Shown: positions 18,555-27,029, counted from the first letter of the stretch. The stretch: DNA of 64,000 nucleotides from Virgibacillus proomii (GCF_900162615.1 NZ_FUFN01000009.1:746520-810519); one strand, 5' to 3'. Numbers and translations: made by a program. Notes: generated by a model from the sequence alone, not told the origin.

Positions 18555-18568
18555 AAAAAGCGCTTTCA
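18555..18568 (-). promoter_or_regulatory. catabolite-responsive element (CcpA site) before the PTS operon
   Basis: Read on the minus strand the site is TGAAAGCGCTTTTT, flanked by A on both sides. It matches the WTGNNARCGNWWWCAW consensus at 14 of 16 positions, including the central CG pair. It lies 58-72 bp before the PTS start codon, where binding could repress the operon during growth on preferred sugars. Confidence 0.65.
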
Positions 18569-18796
18569 TATCCTTTTAACTTACATAGGTAAACAAAAAT
18601 GACCTAGATCACTTTTGTTATTATTAATGATTCAGTTATTTTCCTAACATTTCTTAAAGGCAACCATTATCTTCAGATTCATATATTTTATACACGCTTA
18701 ACATAAAAAACGGCCTCAGCCCTATAAATAGAGCCAAAACCGCTTACAACTATGTTATTAAGATCCACTTCTTTTTGGCAGGGCTTTTTCTCTTTG

Positions 18797-18996
18797 TTAA
18801 ACATCTAAGAAGCCATAAAACTCGTTGTCCGGTGTGTCGCTGACGTAGCTTTCCTTGACCTTGAAAAATGGAAATGTGTTGCTGACGTAGCTTTGCTTTG
18901 CAGTTTGAAAGGTTAATATGGATGCGGCTAAGCTTGCCAGCAATTCTGCTGAATCATTCCATCATAAATCACATTTGTTCCCATTTTTATTGTCAT
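18797..18996 (-). pseudogene. possible small broken gene, family unknown
   Basis: On the minus strand an ATG at 18996 opens MTIKMGTNVIYDGMI. After a shift of frame near 18955 the sequence continues as ELLASLAASILTFQTAKQ, SYVSNTFPFF and KVKESYVSDTPDNEFYGFLD before a stop at 18797. The base composition is richer in GC than the surroundings, and SYVSxT occurs twice, 13 codons apart. I do not recognise the family. The remaining 18497-19318 gap holds the CcpA site and a weak imperfect hairpin at 18708-18745, nothing else. Confidence 0.35.
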
Positions 18997-19318
18997 CTCC
19001 CATAATATCTGCTTTTAGAATATGAAAAATATTCTACTCATTTGTTTTAGAGGAACGACTATTTTCAAAAGCACATTCATCCATTTGATTGGAAATGTTT
19101 TTCTGATACATAGTGTTAGTCCCTTTTCTTTAGTATTCCTTCACGATGTTACCTTTTTTAATAGTATTCAAATCTTTTAAACATCAATGCTTGATTATTT
19201 AATGAGACAACTCTAAAATAAATATAATTAGCCGAGCATAGGAAAGCTAGACTTTTGCTTACATACAATGGAAGAAGAAATCATATCCATACTTCTATCC
19301 AAAGAAAGAAGGAGAAAA

Positions 19319-20245
19319 ATGAATGATGTTTCTCAGATTAGATCAGGTAGTTTATATACAATAGGGGCATACGTTCTATGGGGGTTTCTACCAATCTATT
19401 GGAAATTCCTTGATCATGTTTCACCTGGAGAAACGTTAGCTCATCGCAGTATCTGGTCATTTATTTTCATGTTTATCATCGTTTTAGTTACCCGAAACTG
19501 GCAAGAATTTATAGATGAATGGAAGGCTTTGCTTCATGATAAACGGAAATTAATAGGCATTTCATTGGCAACTATTGTCATTAGCCTAAATTGGCTAACC
19601 TTTATTTGGGCAGTAAATAGTAATCATGTTGTACAAGCAAGTTTAGGTTACTATATTAATCCATTAATCAGTATTTTATTAGGAATCATTGTTCTAAAAG
19701 AAGCTTTTACCATGAGACAAACCGTATCGTTTATTCTTGCAACTATTGGAGTTCTGTATTTAACATTTAGTTATGGCACGTTTCCTTGGGTTTCTTTACT
19801 GCTTGCAACTACCTTTGGACTGTATGGATTATTGAAAAAAAAGCTAGATATAAAAGCAATGATTGGACTAACCATAGAGACGATGCTTATTGTACCAATC
19901 GCTATTATTTATGTGATTATGATTCCAGACCATGCTTTTCAAATAAACGAATTTTTTTCAAACACTAACTTTTTATTAATGGGAGCTGGAGTAATGACTG
20001 CTGTTCCATTATTATTATTTGCTAGTGGAGCAAAACGAATCACTTTAGGAATGATTGGCTTTTTACAATACATTGCTCCTACATTAATGCTGTTAATAGG
20101 TGTATTTCTCTATGATGAAGCTTTCACATCAGCCCATTTTATCGCTTTTTTATTTATTTGGGCTGCGTTAATAAACTATATGCTGTCGAGTTTTTATCAT
20201 CCGTTTAGAAACAAACAGATGTCATCTTCTAAAACTACGAGTTGA
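19319..20245 (+). CDS. rarD: EamA family transporter RarD
   Basis: A 308-residue member of the drug/metabolite transporter superfamily with about ten membrane helices. The opening segment GSLYTIGAYVLWGFLPIYWK and the motif NWLTFIWAVNSNHVVQASLGY (split here by membrane packing) are typical of RarD, as is the C-terminal MIGFLQYIAPTLMLLIGVF. The substrate is unknown; the name comes from chloramphenicol sensitivity phenotypes in other bacteria. The frame is open for another 17 codons upstream, but GAAGGAG lies just before the ATG at 19319 and alignment favours this start. Confidence 0.88.
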   Translation: MNDVSQIRSGSLYTIGAYVLWGFLPIYWKFLDHVSPGETLAHRSIWSFIFMFIIVLVTRNWQEFIDEWKALLHDKRKLIGISLATIVISLNWLTFIWAVNSNHVVQASLGYYINPLISILLGIIVLKEAFTMRQTVSFILATIGVLYLTFSYGTFPWVSLLLATTFGLYGLLKKKLDIKAMIGLTIETMLIVPIAIIYVIMIPDHAFQINEFFSNTNFLLMGAGVMTAVPLLLFASGAKRITLGMIGFLQYIAPTLMLLIGVFLYDEAFTSAHFIAFLFIWAALINYMLSSFYHPFRNKQMSSSKTTS

Positions 20246-20292
20246 CATAAAGCCATTATACTCATATAATATTCAGTAATTTAACAATTGTA

Positions 20293-20420
20293 TCTCTTAT
20301 CAAGAGCGGTGGAGGGAATAGGCCCTGTGAAACCCAGCAACCTGAAAGCAATTCTGCATATTGCTTTTTACGGTGCTAAATCCTACAGATCATCTTGTAA
20401 ATGATCTGAAAGATAAGAGG
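20293..20420 (+). promoter_or_regulatory. SAM-I (S-box) riboswitch
   Basis: The P1 strands CTCTTATC and GATAAGAG enclose the conserved core: AAGAGCGGTGGAGGGAATAG, GCCCTGTGAAACCCAGCAACC, then GGTGCTAAATCC and CTACAG, ending TGAAAGATAAG. These are the diagnostic blocks of the S-adenosylmethionine riboswitch. With a terminator immediately downstream it should shut off the following metY gene when SAM is plentiful. An open frame running through it is a by-product. Confidence 0.96.
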
Positions 20421-20436
20421 AGGAACAGAATGACCC

Positions 20437-20472
20437 AAACCCTCTTCTTATTAGGAAGAGGTTTTTTTATTT
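20437..20472 (+). terminator. expression-platform terminator of the SAM riboswitch
   Basis: AACCCTCTTC and GAAGAGGTTT pair around a 7-nt loop (one mismatch at the stem base region), followed by TTTTTATTT. It lies 17 nt after the aptamer, as expected for transcriptional control by SAM. Confidence 0.88.
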
Positions 20473-20636
20473 ACCTCTTCTTCTCAAGTGAGCAAAAACG
20501 AAAGGAGTCGGTTTGCAACGTCCAAACAGAAAACAAGGCAACAGAAGGAACCGATGCTGACTAGGCATAGTCAAAAATTTTTTTCTTAAGAGCTGTTCAC
20601 TTTTTCTTCATCAAAACTATTAGGGAGGAATAAGTA

Positions 20637-22385
20637 ATGACAAATTTTCAAAAGCATGACAGGGAGACCGTATTACTACATGGAGGGCAAATACCTGACC
20701 CTACAACAGGATCAAGAGCTGTACCAATTTATCAAACGACATCTTATGTTTTTAACGATACAACACATGCACAAAACTTATTTGGATTAAAGGAAGCAGG
20801 CAATATCTATTCGCGAATTGGCAATCCTACCGTTGCTGCGTTTGAACAACGGGTAGCAGAATTAGAAGATGGAGTTCAGGCTGTTGCAACTTCTTCAGGA
20901 ATGGCCGCCATTACATTTGCCATTCTTAATGTAGCAAGTGCAGGAGATGAAATTATCACAGATAGTAACCTTTACGGCGGTACTTACAATCTATTTGCGA
21001 ATACATTGCCGCGTTATGGTATTCATGTAAAATTTGTTGATGGAACGAATCCGAACGAGGTTGAAGCAGCTATTACAAACAAAACAAAAGCTATTTTTGG
21101 AGAAACGATTACGAACCCAAGCCTCCAGATATTTGATGTAGAAAAAATAGCTGCGATTGCCCATGCCCATCATATTCCACTAATTATTGATAACACATTT
21201 GCACCATATATCACAAAACCCCTAGCTTGGGGTGCAGATATTGTCGTACATTCGGCGACCAAATGGATAGGTGGACATGGTACCACGATTGGAGGTGTCG
21301 TCGTCGATGGCGGACGATTTAATTGGAATCATGAAAAATTCCCGGGATTTACAGTTCCAGATGAAAGCTATCATGGTCTAAGGTTTGTCGATGTAGGACC
21401 AGCTGCCTTTGCTACAAAATTACGAGTTCAATTGTTACGTGACATAGGTGCCTGTTTGAGCCCTTACAATGCCTTTTTATTATTACAAGGATTGGAAACA
21501 TTGCATTTACGCTTGCCACAGCATGTCCAAAACGCCCAGAAAGTTGCTGCATATCTGAATAGCCATCCGGCAATTGAGTGGGTATCATATCCAGGTCTGG
21601 AAAGTCATCCATCCTATCATTTAGCAAAAAAATATTTCAGTCATGGTGCTGGATCGATTATTACCTTTGGTATCAAGGGAGGGCTAGAAGCAGGTCGTAC
21701 GTTAATTGACAACATTGAACTATGGTCACATGTCGCTAATGTTGGTGATGCAAAATCATTAATCATTCACCCGGCATCCACCACCCATCAACAGCTGTCA
21801 ACAGAAGAATTAGCAGTAAGTGGAACAACAGAAGAAATGGTTCGTTTATCTATCGGTTTGGAATCGATAAATGATTTGCTAAAAACATTAGATACTGCCA
21901 TTGCCAAAGCAACTGGGAATGCTGAAACAATTGGATCTGATGAAGATGATGCCATTGAATGGTTACTCCATTCTCCATTCGCTAGAGAAGATGGGAATGT
22001 CCGTAAGAAAACGATTGTAGTATATGGGCTGGGACAGGCAAATAATAGCAGTAAAGAAAAAGTGAAGCAATTGCAACAATTAGGATTTGATCTCGTCGAA
22101 GTTGGCAAAACCTTTCATTCAGAAACGCTTCCTCAATATGATGAATTGTCTGCTATTCCAACCATAGTGGATGCAATCTGGTTCATTCAACCTGAGTTAC
22201 CGGCTACTGTATTGCAACAGTTCATTAATAAAGATGGTAAGATTTTATGGATCGAACATCCAGATGCCAATCTTACTGTGTTAGAGAATGTAAAAGCTGC
22301 AGGAATACCGATTATTACTGGGAAGAATCCTTATGAGTTGGCTGTTTCTCTCCGATGTAATCAAAAAAGTCTGGTTACCGTATAA
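20637..22385 (+). CDS. metY: O-acetylhomoserine sulfhydrylase (MetY) fused to a CoA-binding-like Rossmann domain
   Basis: A 582-residue protein. Residues 1-430 are a PLP enzyme of the Cys/Met metabolism family: SSGMAAITFAI, then SATKWIGGHGTTIGG with the PLP lysine at 209, and NVGDAKSLIIHPASTTHQQ. This part makes homocysteine from O-acetylhomoserine and sulfide (or cysteine by the related reaction). Residues about 455-575 form an extra domain, KTIVVYGLGQANNSSKEKV and DAIWFIQPELPATVLQQFI, that looks like the CoA_binding/YccU Rossmann fold; ordinary MetY stops near 430. GGGAGGAA precedes the ATG. A SAM-I riboswitch controls it. Confidence 0.9.
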   Translation: MTNFQKHDRETVLLHGGQIPDPTTGSRAVPIYQTTSYVFNDTTHAQNLFGLKEAGNIYSRIGNPTVAAFEQRVAELEDGVQAVATSSGMAAITFAILNVASAGDEIITDSNLYGGTYNLFANTLPRYGIHVKFVDGTNPNEVEAAITNKTKAIFGETITNPSLQIFDVEKIAAIAHAHHIPLIIDNTFAPYITKPLAWGADIVVHSATKWIGGHGTTIGGVVVDGGRFNWNHEKFPGFTVPDESYHGLRFVDVGPAAFATKLRVQLLRDIGACLSPYNAFLLLQGLETLHLRLPQHVQNAQKVAAYLNSHPAIEWVSYPGLESHPSYHLAKKYFSHGAGSIITFGIKGGLEAGRTLIDNIELWSHVANVGDAKSLIIHPASTTHQQLSTEELAVSGTTEEMVRLSIGLESINDLLKTLDTAIAKATGNAETIGSDEDDAIEWLLHSPFAREDGNVRKKTIVVYGLGQANNSSKEKVKQLQQLGFDLVEVGKTFHSETLPQYDELSAIPTIVDAIWFIQPELPATVLQQFINKDGKILWIEHPDANLTVLENVKAAGIPIITGKNPYELAVSLRCNQKSLVTV

Positions 22386-22819
22386 TGAATGGTATCTTTT
22401 TCAGCATTATTTGCTGGGTTTGAGATTTTGGACGAATAGGATCCAGATTATGGTCTCAAATTAAATCAAATTTCAAAATCAGAGAAAATCAAGCAATAGT
22501 AAAGATTCTGTTACCAGTTGAAGTTCTGCTAAACTTGATTTTTCTTAAAAAATCCAATAAAAGTGTATGTTTAGAAAAACTTGGCTAGCAGCAAAGCGCA
22601 GACCATAGCCTTAGTTACACGTATACTTAGAACTTAAAAATTTTTAACTACGTTGAATGAACTTCAACGCTAAAAAAAATTTATCCGTTCTAACGTGCGA
22701 AGAAACTCGATGTCCATTTTACCCTACTTTTTAAACAGCCTCTAAAAGTCAATATTATTATATTTAAAGGTTTACTTTATTATAAAATTGGAAAAATTAT
22801 AAGTAACCTTCCCTTTCTT

Positions 22820-22855
22820 GATCGCCTTACAAATTTGGAGGCGATCTTTATTTTT
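22820..22855 (+). terminator. isolated terminator-like hairpin with no gene directly before it
   Basis: GATCGCCT and AGGCGATC form a perfect 8-bp stem with an 11-nt loop followed by TTTATTTTT. It lies 435 nt after metY and 145 nt before ypmR. In the 22386-22999 gap the only other recognisable item is a scrap of MPR left module (TTTAGAAAAACTTGGC near 22570). The hairpin may end a long metY 3' region or a small RNA. Confidence 0.55.
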
Positions 22856-22999
22856 CACAGATAGAAAGGTTTATAATAGTCAATTTGCGGTAAACTAAGA
22901 GTAGATGACCGAACTCTATACATAACATATCATTTGGAGTTAACGAGTTTACCCCCTAATTAAATTTACACAATAAATACAGCAGCGGTGTGATGAAAT

Positions 23000-23893
23000 A
23001 TGCAAAAAAACAGTAAAAACAAGTACTTTTTTGGCATTATCTTTATGCTAATCACTGGAATAGGGTTATTCATTCTGTTCCAATCGCCAATCGCTTTAAC
23101 CAATAAAGATCAAGAAACAAATGGGCAGCCACATAAGACAAAAGCATATGGAAAAGTGAATATAATAAAAGAACATAAACAGCGCCCATATCATACATCA
23201 GCATTAAAAAAAGAACAGCCAGTGATTAAATATTTTTCTGAACCGGTCCATATTACTGCGATTGGTGATTCGTTAACACAAGGAATTGGGGATGAAACGA
23301 AGCAAGGAGGATATATAGGTGTTTTAGAGCAAATGTTCAACAAGCGCAAAAGTACTGGTACGTTTGATAATTTTGGTAAACGGGGCAATCGATCCGATCA
23401 ATTGCTAAAAAGTTTAAATGAACCAGATATTAATTCCTCTATTCAACGGGCAAATATTGTATTAATTACCATTGGAGCTAATGATATTATGCAAGTATTG
23501 AAGGAAAATATCACAAATTTGGAAATGGACGATTTTACTATCGAGCGACAAAACTATGAAAATCGCTTAGTTAAAATCATTGGAAAAATAAAGCGTATCA
23601 ATCCTGCTACAGACATTTATTTATTAGGCTTTTACAACCCCTTTGCGAGGTATTTTAAAGATATTCAAGAATTAGAAATCATAGCTAAAGATTGGAACAC
23701 AACTGGTGGAAACGTTACAAAAAAAATCGACCATACGTATTTTATACCTATGATGGATTTGTTTGATAATACTGCCAAAGAAGTATTTGCAGATGACAAC
23801 TTTCACCCTAATCGTCTTGGTTATCAGCTTATAGCCGAACGCGTACTGGAGTATATTAACAAAGAGAAAGAAGATGACTCGTATGGGGAATAG
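23000..23893 (+). CDS. ypmR: SGNH/GDSL hydrolase, YpmR-like
   Basis: A 297-residue extracytoplasmic esterase or acylhydrolase. An N-terminal hydrophobic segment (about 9-28) acts as signal anchor. Block I is ITAIGDSLTQGIG with the nucleophile Ser91, block III is TIGAND with Asn161, and block V is DDNFHPNRLGYQ with Asp266 and His269, giving a complete catalytic set. The natural substrate is unknown. The gene overlaps ypmS by 20 nt, the same pair order as in B. subtilis. Confidence 0.88.
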   Translation: MQKNSKNKYFFGIIFMLITGIGLFILFQSPIALTNKDQETNGQPHKTKAYGKVNIIKEHKQRPYHTSALKKEQPVIKYFSEPVHITAIGDSLTQGIGDETKQGGYIGVLEQMFNKRKSTGTFDNFGKRGNRSDQLLKSLNEPDINSSIQRANIVLITIGANDIMQVLKENITNLEMDDFTIERQNYENRLVKIIGKIKRINPATDIYLLGFYNPFARYFKDIQELEIIAKDWNTTGGNVTKKIDHTYFIPMMDLFDNTAKEVFADDNFHPNRLGYQLIAERVLEYINKEKEDDSYGE

Positions 23894-24494
23894 GATTGAA
23901 CAAAGGAAATGGAAGCAATGGTTTATAGCCTTATTATCTCTAAATATCATTTTGTTCCTGCTATTTCTAATATTTATTTTCTGGCCGGTTTCAGAAGTGG
24001 ATTATCCTGATCCTTCTGCTAAGCCAAATAGTGAAAGCTCCGAGTTTGTAGTACGAACAACAAAAGAAAATTTGAACGAACTGGTTAATGCTTATATTGA
24101 TCAGCTTTTAGAGGGAACAAATCATCGATATCGTGTTGAATTAGGTGAAGATGTGCATTTAATTGGAGAATTGCCGGTATTTTCTTCAACTGTTCCATTA
24201 TCTGTCCATTTAGAACCATTTGTTCAAGAAAACGGGGATATTATTTTAAAACAAAGATCTATCTCCATTGGTTTATTGGCATTACCAAACCAAAAGATTA
24301 TGGAGTATATTAAAAAATATTTGCCAATGCCAGAGTGGGTTATAGTTAATCCGAAAAAAGAAGAAATTTATCTTGCTGTTACCGATATAAAGCTAAAAAG
24401 CAACTTTCAGATTGAGGTCGAGCACATTGATTTAGAAGCAAATAATATAGCATTCAAATTTAGAGTGCCATATCAAACATTGGGAATTGAATAA
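23874..24494 (+). CDS. ypmS: YpmS family membrane-anchored protein (DUF2140)
   Basis: A 206-residue protein with one N-terminal membrane helix (about 15-38) and an extracytoplasmic beta-rich domain. Segments such as TTKENLNELVNAYIDQ and YRVELGEDVHLIGELPVFSS match the YpmS family. Function is unknown; the tight coupling with ypmR suggests a shared envelope role. The start at 23874 lies inside ypmR. An alternative ATG at 23883 has slightly better ribosome-site spacing. Confidence 0.85.
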   Translation: MTRMGNRIEQRKWKQWFIALLSLNIILFLLFLIFIFWPVSEVDYPDPSAKPNSESSEFVVRTTKENLNELVNAYIDQLLEGTNHRYRVELGEDVHLIGELPVFSSTVPLSVHLEPFVQENGDIILKQRSISIGLLALPNQKIMEYIKKYLPMPEWVIVNPKKEEIYLAVTDIKLKSNFQIEVEHIDLEANNIAFKFRVPYQTLGIE

Positions 24495-24568
24495 TCAAAC
24501 TGTATCTTTTTGTACCATGAGAACATGGATTCTCAGGTGTCAGGCATACCTTACAGTAAGATAACTAG

Positions 24569-24816
24569 TTTGGAAAAACTTGGCTTGTTGCCATGTCTTT
24601 CTGGCGAAAGCTATCGTTTTTCTTATACGATAAAGTGAAACTTCATTTCTTGGAATGCTTTTCCCAAGAAATGTTAGTTAAACGAATCGGGCATTTAGGT
24701 GCTGTTTTCTCCCACTTTGACTCTTTGTATCAACTCAGGATTTTTATGTGGGAGTCTTACGGCACCTTACATGCGGGATAAAGCCTAAAGTTTTATATTT
24801 CCTATAGTGTAAAAAA
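24569..24816 (+). repeat. MPR: left module, one short core, right module
   Basis: The left edge reads TTTGGAAAAACTTGGC (first TTAG changed to TTGG) and its hairpin is weakened. The core P1 is CATTTCTTGG/CCAAGAAATG, with no optional cassette, the CCCACTT/(A)TGTGGG inner stem and GGTGC(T)G/CGGCACC. The right module ends in TATAGTGTAAAAAA. It fills most of the gap after ypmS. Confidence 0.9.
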
Positions 24817-24940
24817 GCCACCTGTGCCTGCGAAGACTTTTCCTCAAAAAACATAGCTGATACCAAATCTCTGTCTCCCATTTTTTCCACTTGCAAACGT
24901 AAAAATTTTTATTTTTTATCCCCCAAAACTTGATATGTCA

Positions 24941-24973
24941 AAAAAGAGACTGGGATTTCGTCCAGTCTCTTTT
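24941..24973 (-). terminator. terminator of the permuted NlpC/P60-like gene
   Basis: AAAAGAGACTGG and CCAGTCTCTTTT form a perfect 12-bp stem with an 8-nt loop, nine bases after the minus-strand stop codon. On the minus strand it is followed by TGACATATC after a short T run. Confidence 0.85.
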
Positions 24974-24982
24974 GAATTCTGT

Positions 24983-25606
24983 TTAACGGATTACAAACCG
25001 TTTTACCTTTGAAGATAATAAAAAAATAAATGATTGCTTCACTTTTGTTGACTCTATGTTAGTTTTATTCTGCTTCTTTTTACTATACGGATATTCTTCT
25101 AACACCCCTTGATAGATAAGCTCCATCCCTTTTTGTGCTCGAATATCTCCTGGTGTAACAAAACATGTTGGTTTAGCAAGACGGAAGCTTTTTACATCCT
25201 TTAAAACAGTAGCAACAAACTGTGAACAGAAAAATGCACATTTACGGTTAATCTCAATTTGTAGCAATATTCCAATTAGCCCAATAAAATTATAACGATA
25301 TTCCCGTTTTTGGTTCTCAATTCGTTTAATATGATCTACTATTTTTCTAAATTCCTCTTCTGTTACAATAAAGCGATAAACAGCGCAGTTTGACTTTTTC
25401 AAAAAATCACTGTGAATATCCTCTCTTACAAACCCACCAATAAACGGATTCCTTGGCTGTTTACGTCCAAAGCTGTAAAGCTCATGTAACTCTTTATCAA
25501 ATCCAATAGAAACATGATTTAAAGATTGTTTTGTAAAAAAGTTAATCGCTTTCGCTAAGTTTGTTCCCGTATCTGTAAAAAGAAAATAAATGGTTTTCTC
25601 ACTCAA
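24983..25606 (-). CDS. permuted NlpC/P60-type (YiiX-like) hydrolase family protein
   Basis: A 207-residue protein. An early histidine in NHVSIGFDKELHELYSFGR and a later cysteine in CAFFCSQFVATVLKD have the order His then Cys. This is the arrangement of circularly permuted papain-like (YaeF/YiiX) members of the NlpC/P60 superfamily. Such enzymes cut or transfer amide or ester bonds; the substrate here is unknown. No signal peptide is visible. An ATG further upstream lies inside an MPR and would add 29 odd residues; the TTG at 25606 has GGAGGAGGA seven bases before it and gives SEKTIYFLFTDTGT, so it was chosen. Confidence 0.62.
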   Translation of the reverse strand: MSEKTIYFLFTDTGTNLAKAINFFTKQSLNHVSIGFDKELHELYSFGRKQPRNPFIGGFVREDIHSDFLKKSNCAVYRFIVTEEEFRKIVDHIKRIENQKREYRYNFIGLIGILLQIEINRKCAFFCSQFVATVLKDVKSFRLAKPTCFVTPGDIRAQKGMELIYQGVLEEYPYSKKKQNKTNIESTKVKQSFIFLLSSKVKRFVIR

Positions 25607-25667
25607 TATCCAGTCCTCCTCCCCAGCCGTAAATGAAAGAACTAAGCTTCCCCCTTCTATTACTATA

Positions 25668-25749
25668 TTAGAAAAAACTTGGCTTGTCGCCAAGTCTTTA
25701 TGGCGAAAGCTATCGTTTTTTCTTATACTTTCCTATAGTACAAAAAAAA
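25668..25749 (+). repeat. MPR outer module without core, internally shortened
   Basis: A left module with a full ACTTGGC/GCCAAGT hairpin runs straight into CTTATACTTTCCTATAGTAC and a run of A. The GATAAAG junction and AAAGTTTTA part are missing. It lies about 60 nt upstream of the TTG start of the permuted NlpC/P60-like gene, in its likely promoter region and in opposite orientation. Confidence 0.85.
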
Positions 25750-25962
25750 GCAAATTGCACAAGTCTAATAAAAAGCTATTTTCTCTAAGTACAACTAAAT
25801 GATAATGAAAGCTAATTACTACCTTTCATTTATTTTACAATAAATTTTTGTTTTGTCGATGACTTCAATCACTTCATCACACTTAAAAATACAATTGTCT
25901 ATTTGATTGAATATCAACAACGTTATTTCATACGTTATGATTAAACACAAACTTCTAAAGAT

Positions 25963-26079
25963 TTATTTTAATACAGTTTGGACAATTTTATTAGTATTGC
26001 TACTGCTTAATTCAATATATCCAAACACGCCAAAAGTAATGATTAAGATTAAAAATAGTACAACAAGAATTTTCTTCAT
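25963..26079 (-). CDS. 38-residue predicted membrane peptide
   Basis: On the minus strand an ATG at 26079, with GGGAAAGAGGAC just before it, opens MKKILVVLFLILIITFGVFG followed by YIELSSSNTN and KIVQTVLK, then TAA. A basic start, one strong membrane helix and a short polar tail look like a small anchored peptide or an unprocessed secretion leader. There is no cysteine for lipidation. I know no family. The rest of the 25607-27029 gap is repeats. Confidence 0.5.
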   Translation of the reverse strand: MKKILVVLFLILIITFGVFGYIELSSSNTNKIVQTVLK

Positions 26080-26163
26080 TGTCCTCTTCCTTTCCCTTCG
26101 CCCAAAGTAGAGATAGGGAGCGATTGGTTCTTCGTTTTTTCTACCTAGTATCTATATTCAGTA

Positions 26164-26264
26164 TTAGAAAAACTTGGCTTGCCGTCGAGTCTTTATGGCG
26201 AAAGCTGTAGTTTTTCTTATACGATAAAGCCTAAAGTTTTATACTTTCCTATAGTATAAAAAAG
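26164..26264 (+). repeat. MPR outer modules joined at a single GATAAAG (empty site)
   Basis: The left module continues ...CTTATACGATAAAGCCTAAAG into the right module with no core between. Copies that hold a core have GATAAAG on both sides of it; this one has a single GATAAAG at exactly that point. It is the cleanest core-less version of the occupied type. Confidence 0.88.
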
Positions 26265-26400
26265 TTCACACGCTTAAACCATTGTTTTTGGTGACATTTT
26301 CGCAGGTAAATCTTACAAGTTTGCAACTTAAGCATAAGCAAGGAATAAAAGTGCACGTGCTTGTTTTTCGATGGATAAACCGGTTAGCTTTTGATGAGGT

Positions 26401-26512
26401 AAAAGAAAACATGCCTCTAAAACAAGGGTATGCCGACGCTTAAGCGGCAAGCCTGCTTTTCGTCGGCCTTCCTTTAGATTCGAGCCAATGTGAACTTATC
26501 ACAGGAGGAGGA
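26401..26512 (+). repeat. dispersed repeat (D type) with GC-rich hairpin
   Basis: AAAAGAAAACATGCCTCT, then GGTATGCCGACG, a loop, CGTCGGCCTTCCTTTAGATT and CGAGCCAATGTGAACTTATC. GCCGACG and CGTCGGC form a perfect 7-bp stem. Related copies lie at 48052-48145 (minus) and 61160-61265 (plus). No coding potential was seen. Confidence 0.7.
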
Positions 26513-26544
26513 ACAGGTTTGCTAGAAGCTTGAGCTTAAAAACC

Positions 26545-26781
26545 TTTGAATGAATCGGGCATTTAGGTATCGTTTTCTCCCACTTAGACTCTGTTGTATC
26601 AACTCAGGACTTGAAGTGGGAGTCTTACTGCACCTTACATGCGGGATAAAGGGAAACTTCATTTCTTGGTATGCTTTCCCCAAGAAATGTTAGATGAGCC
26701 AATCGGGCATTTAGGTGCCGTTTTCTCCAATTTAAACTTCTCGGAAGTTGTGGTCTTACGGCACCTTACATGCGGGATAAA
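26545..26781 (+). repeat. two tandem MPR cores, the first cut short
   Basis: The first core starts at TGAATCGGGCATTTAGG, lacking the P1 hairpin, and ends at GATAAAG near 26648. The second is complete and short, with P1 CATTTCTTGG/CCAAGAAATG (one mismatch) and TTAAACTTC/GAAGTT, ending GGGATAAA at 26781. They share one GATAAAG. No outer modules are present. Confidence 0.88.
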
Positions 26782-27029
26782 CTAGACAACGAATCTATTA
26801 TCAAAAAAATCTCCACGATGTAGAAACAGATATAGGTTCCCAGAAAGTTAACAATATGTTTACAACGATTTATTTTTTAAGTTTTTCTTAACTACTGTTT
26901 GTACGTATTCTTCCATTAAACATTTCGTATAAGTTGTGTTAAACTGAAAAAGAAACATGCTTTTATCCATTATTTGTTTAAAATATTTAGAAACTACATA
27001 AACTCACATAAAAGGAGGAAACAAGCAAA

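Noticed and set aside
20361..20564. Open frame of 67 codons between rarD and metY
   Set aside because: It runs through the SAM-I riboswitch aptamer and its terminator; the sequence is explained by RNA structure.
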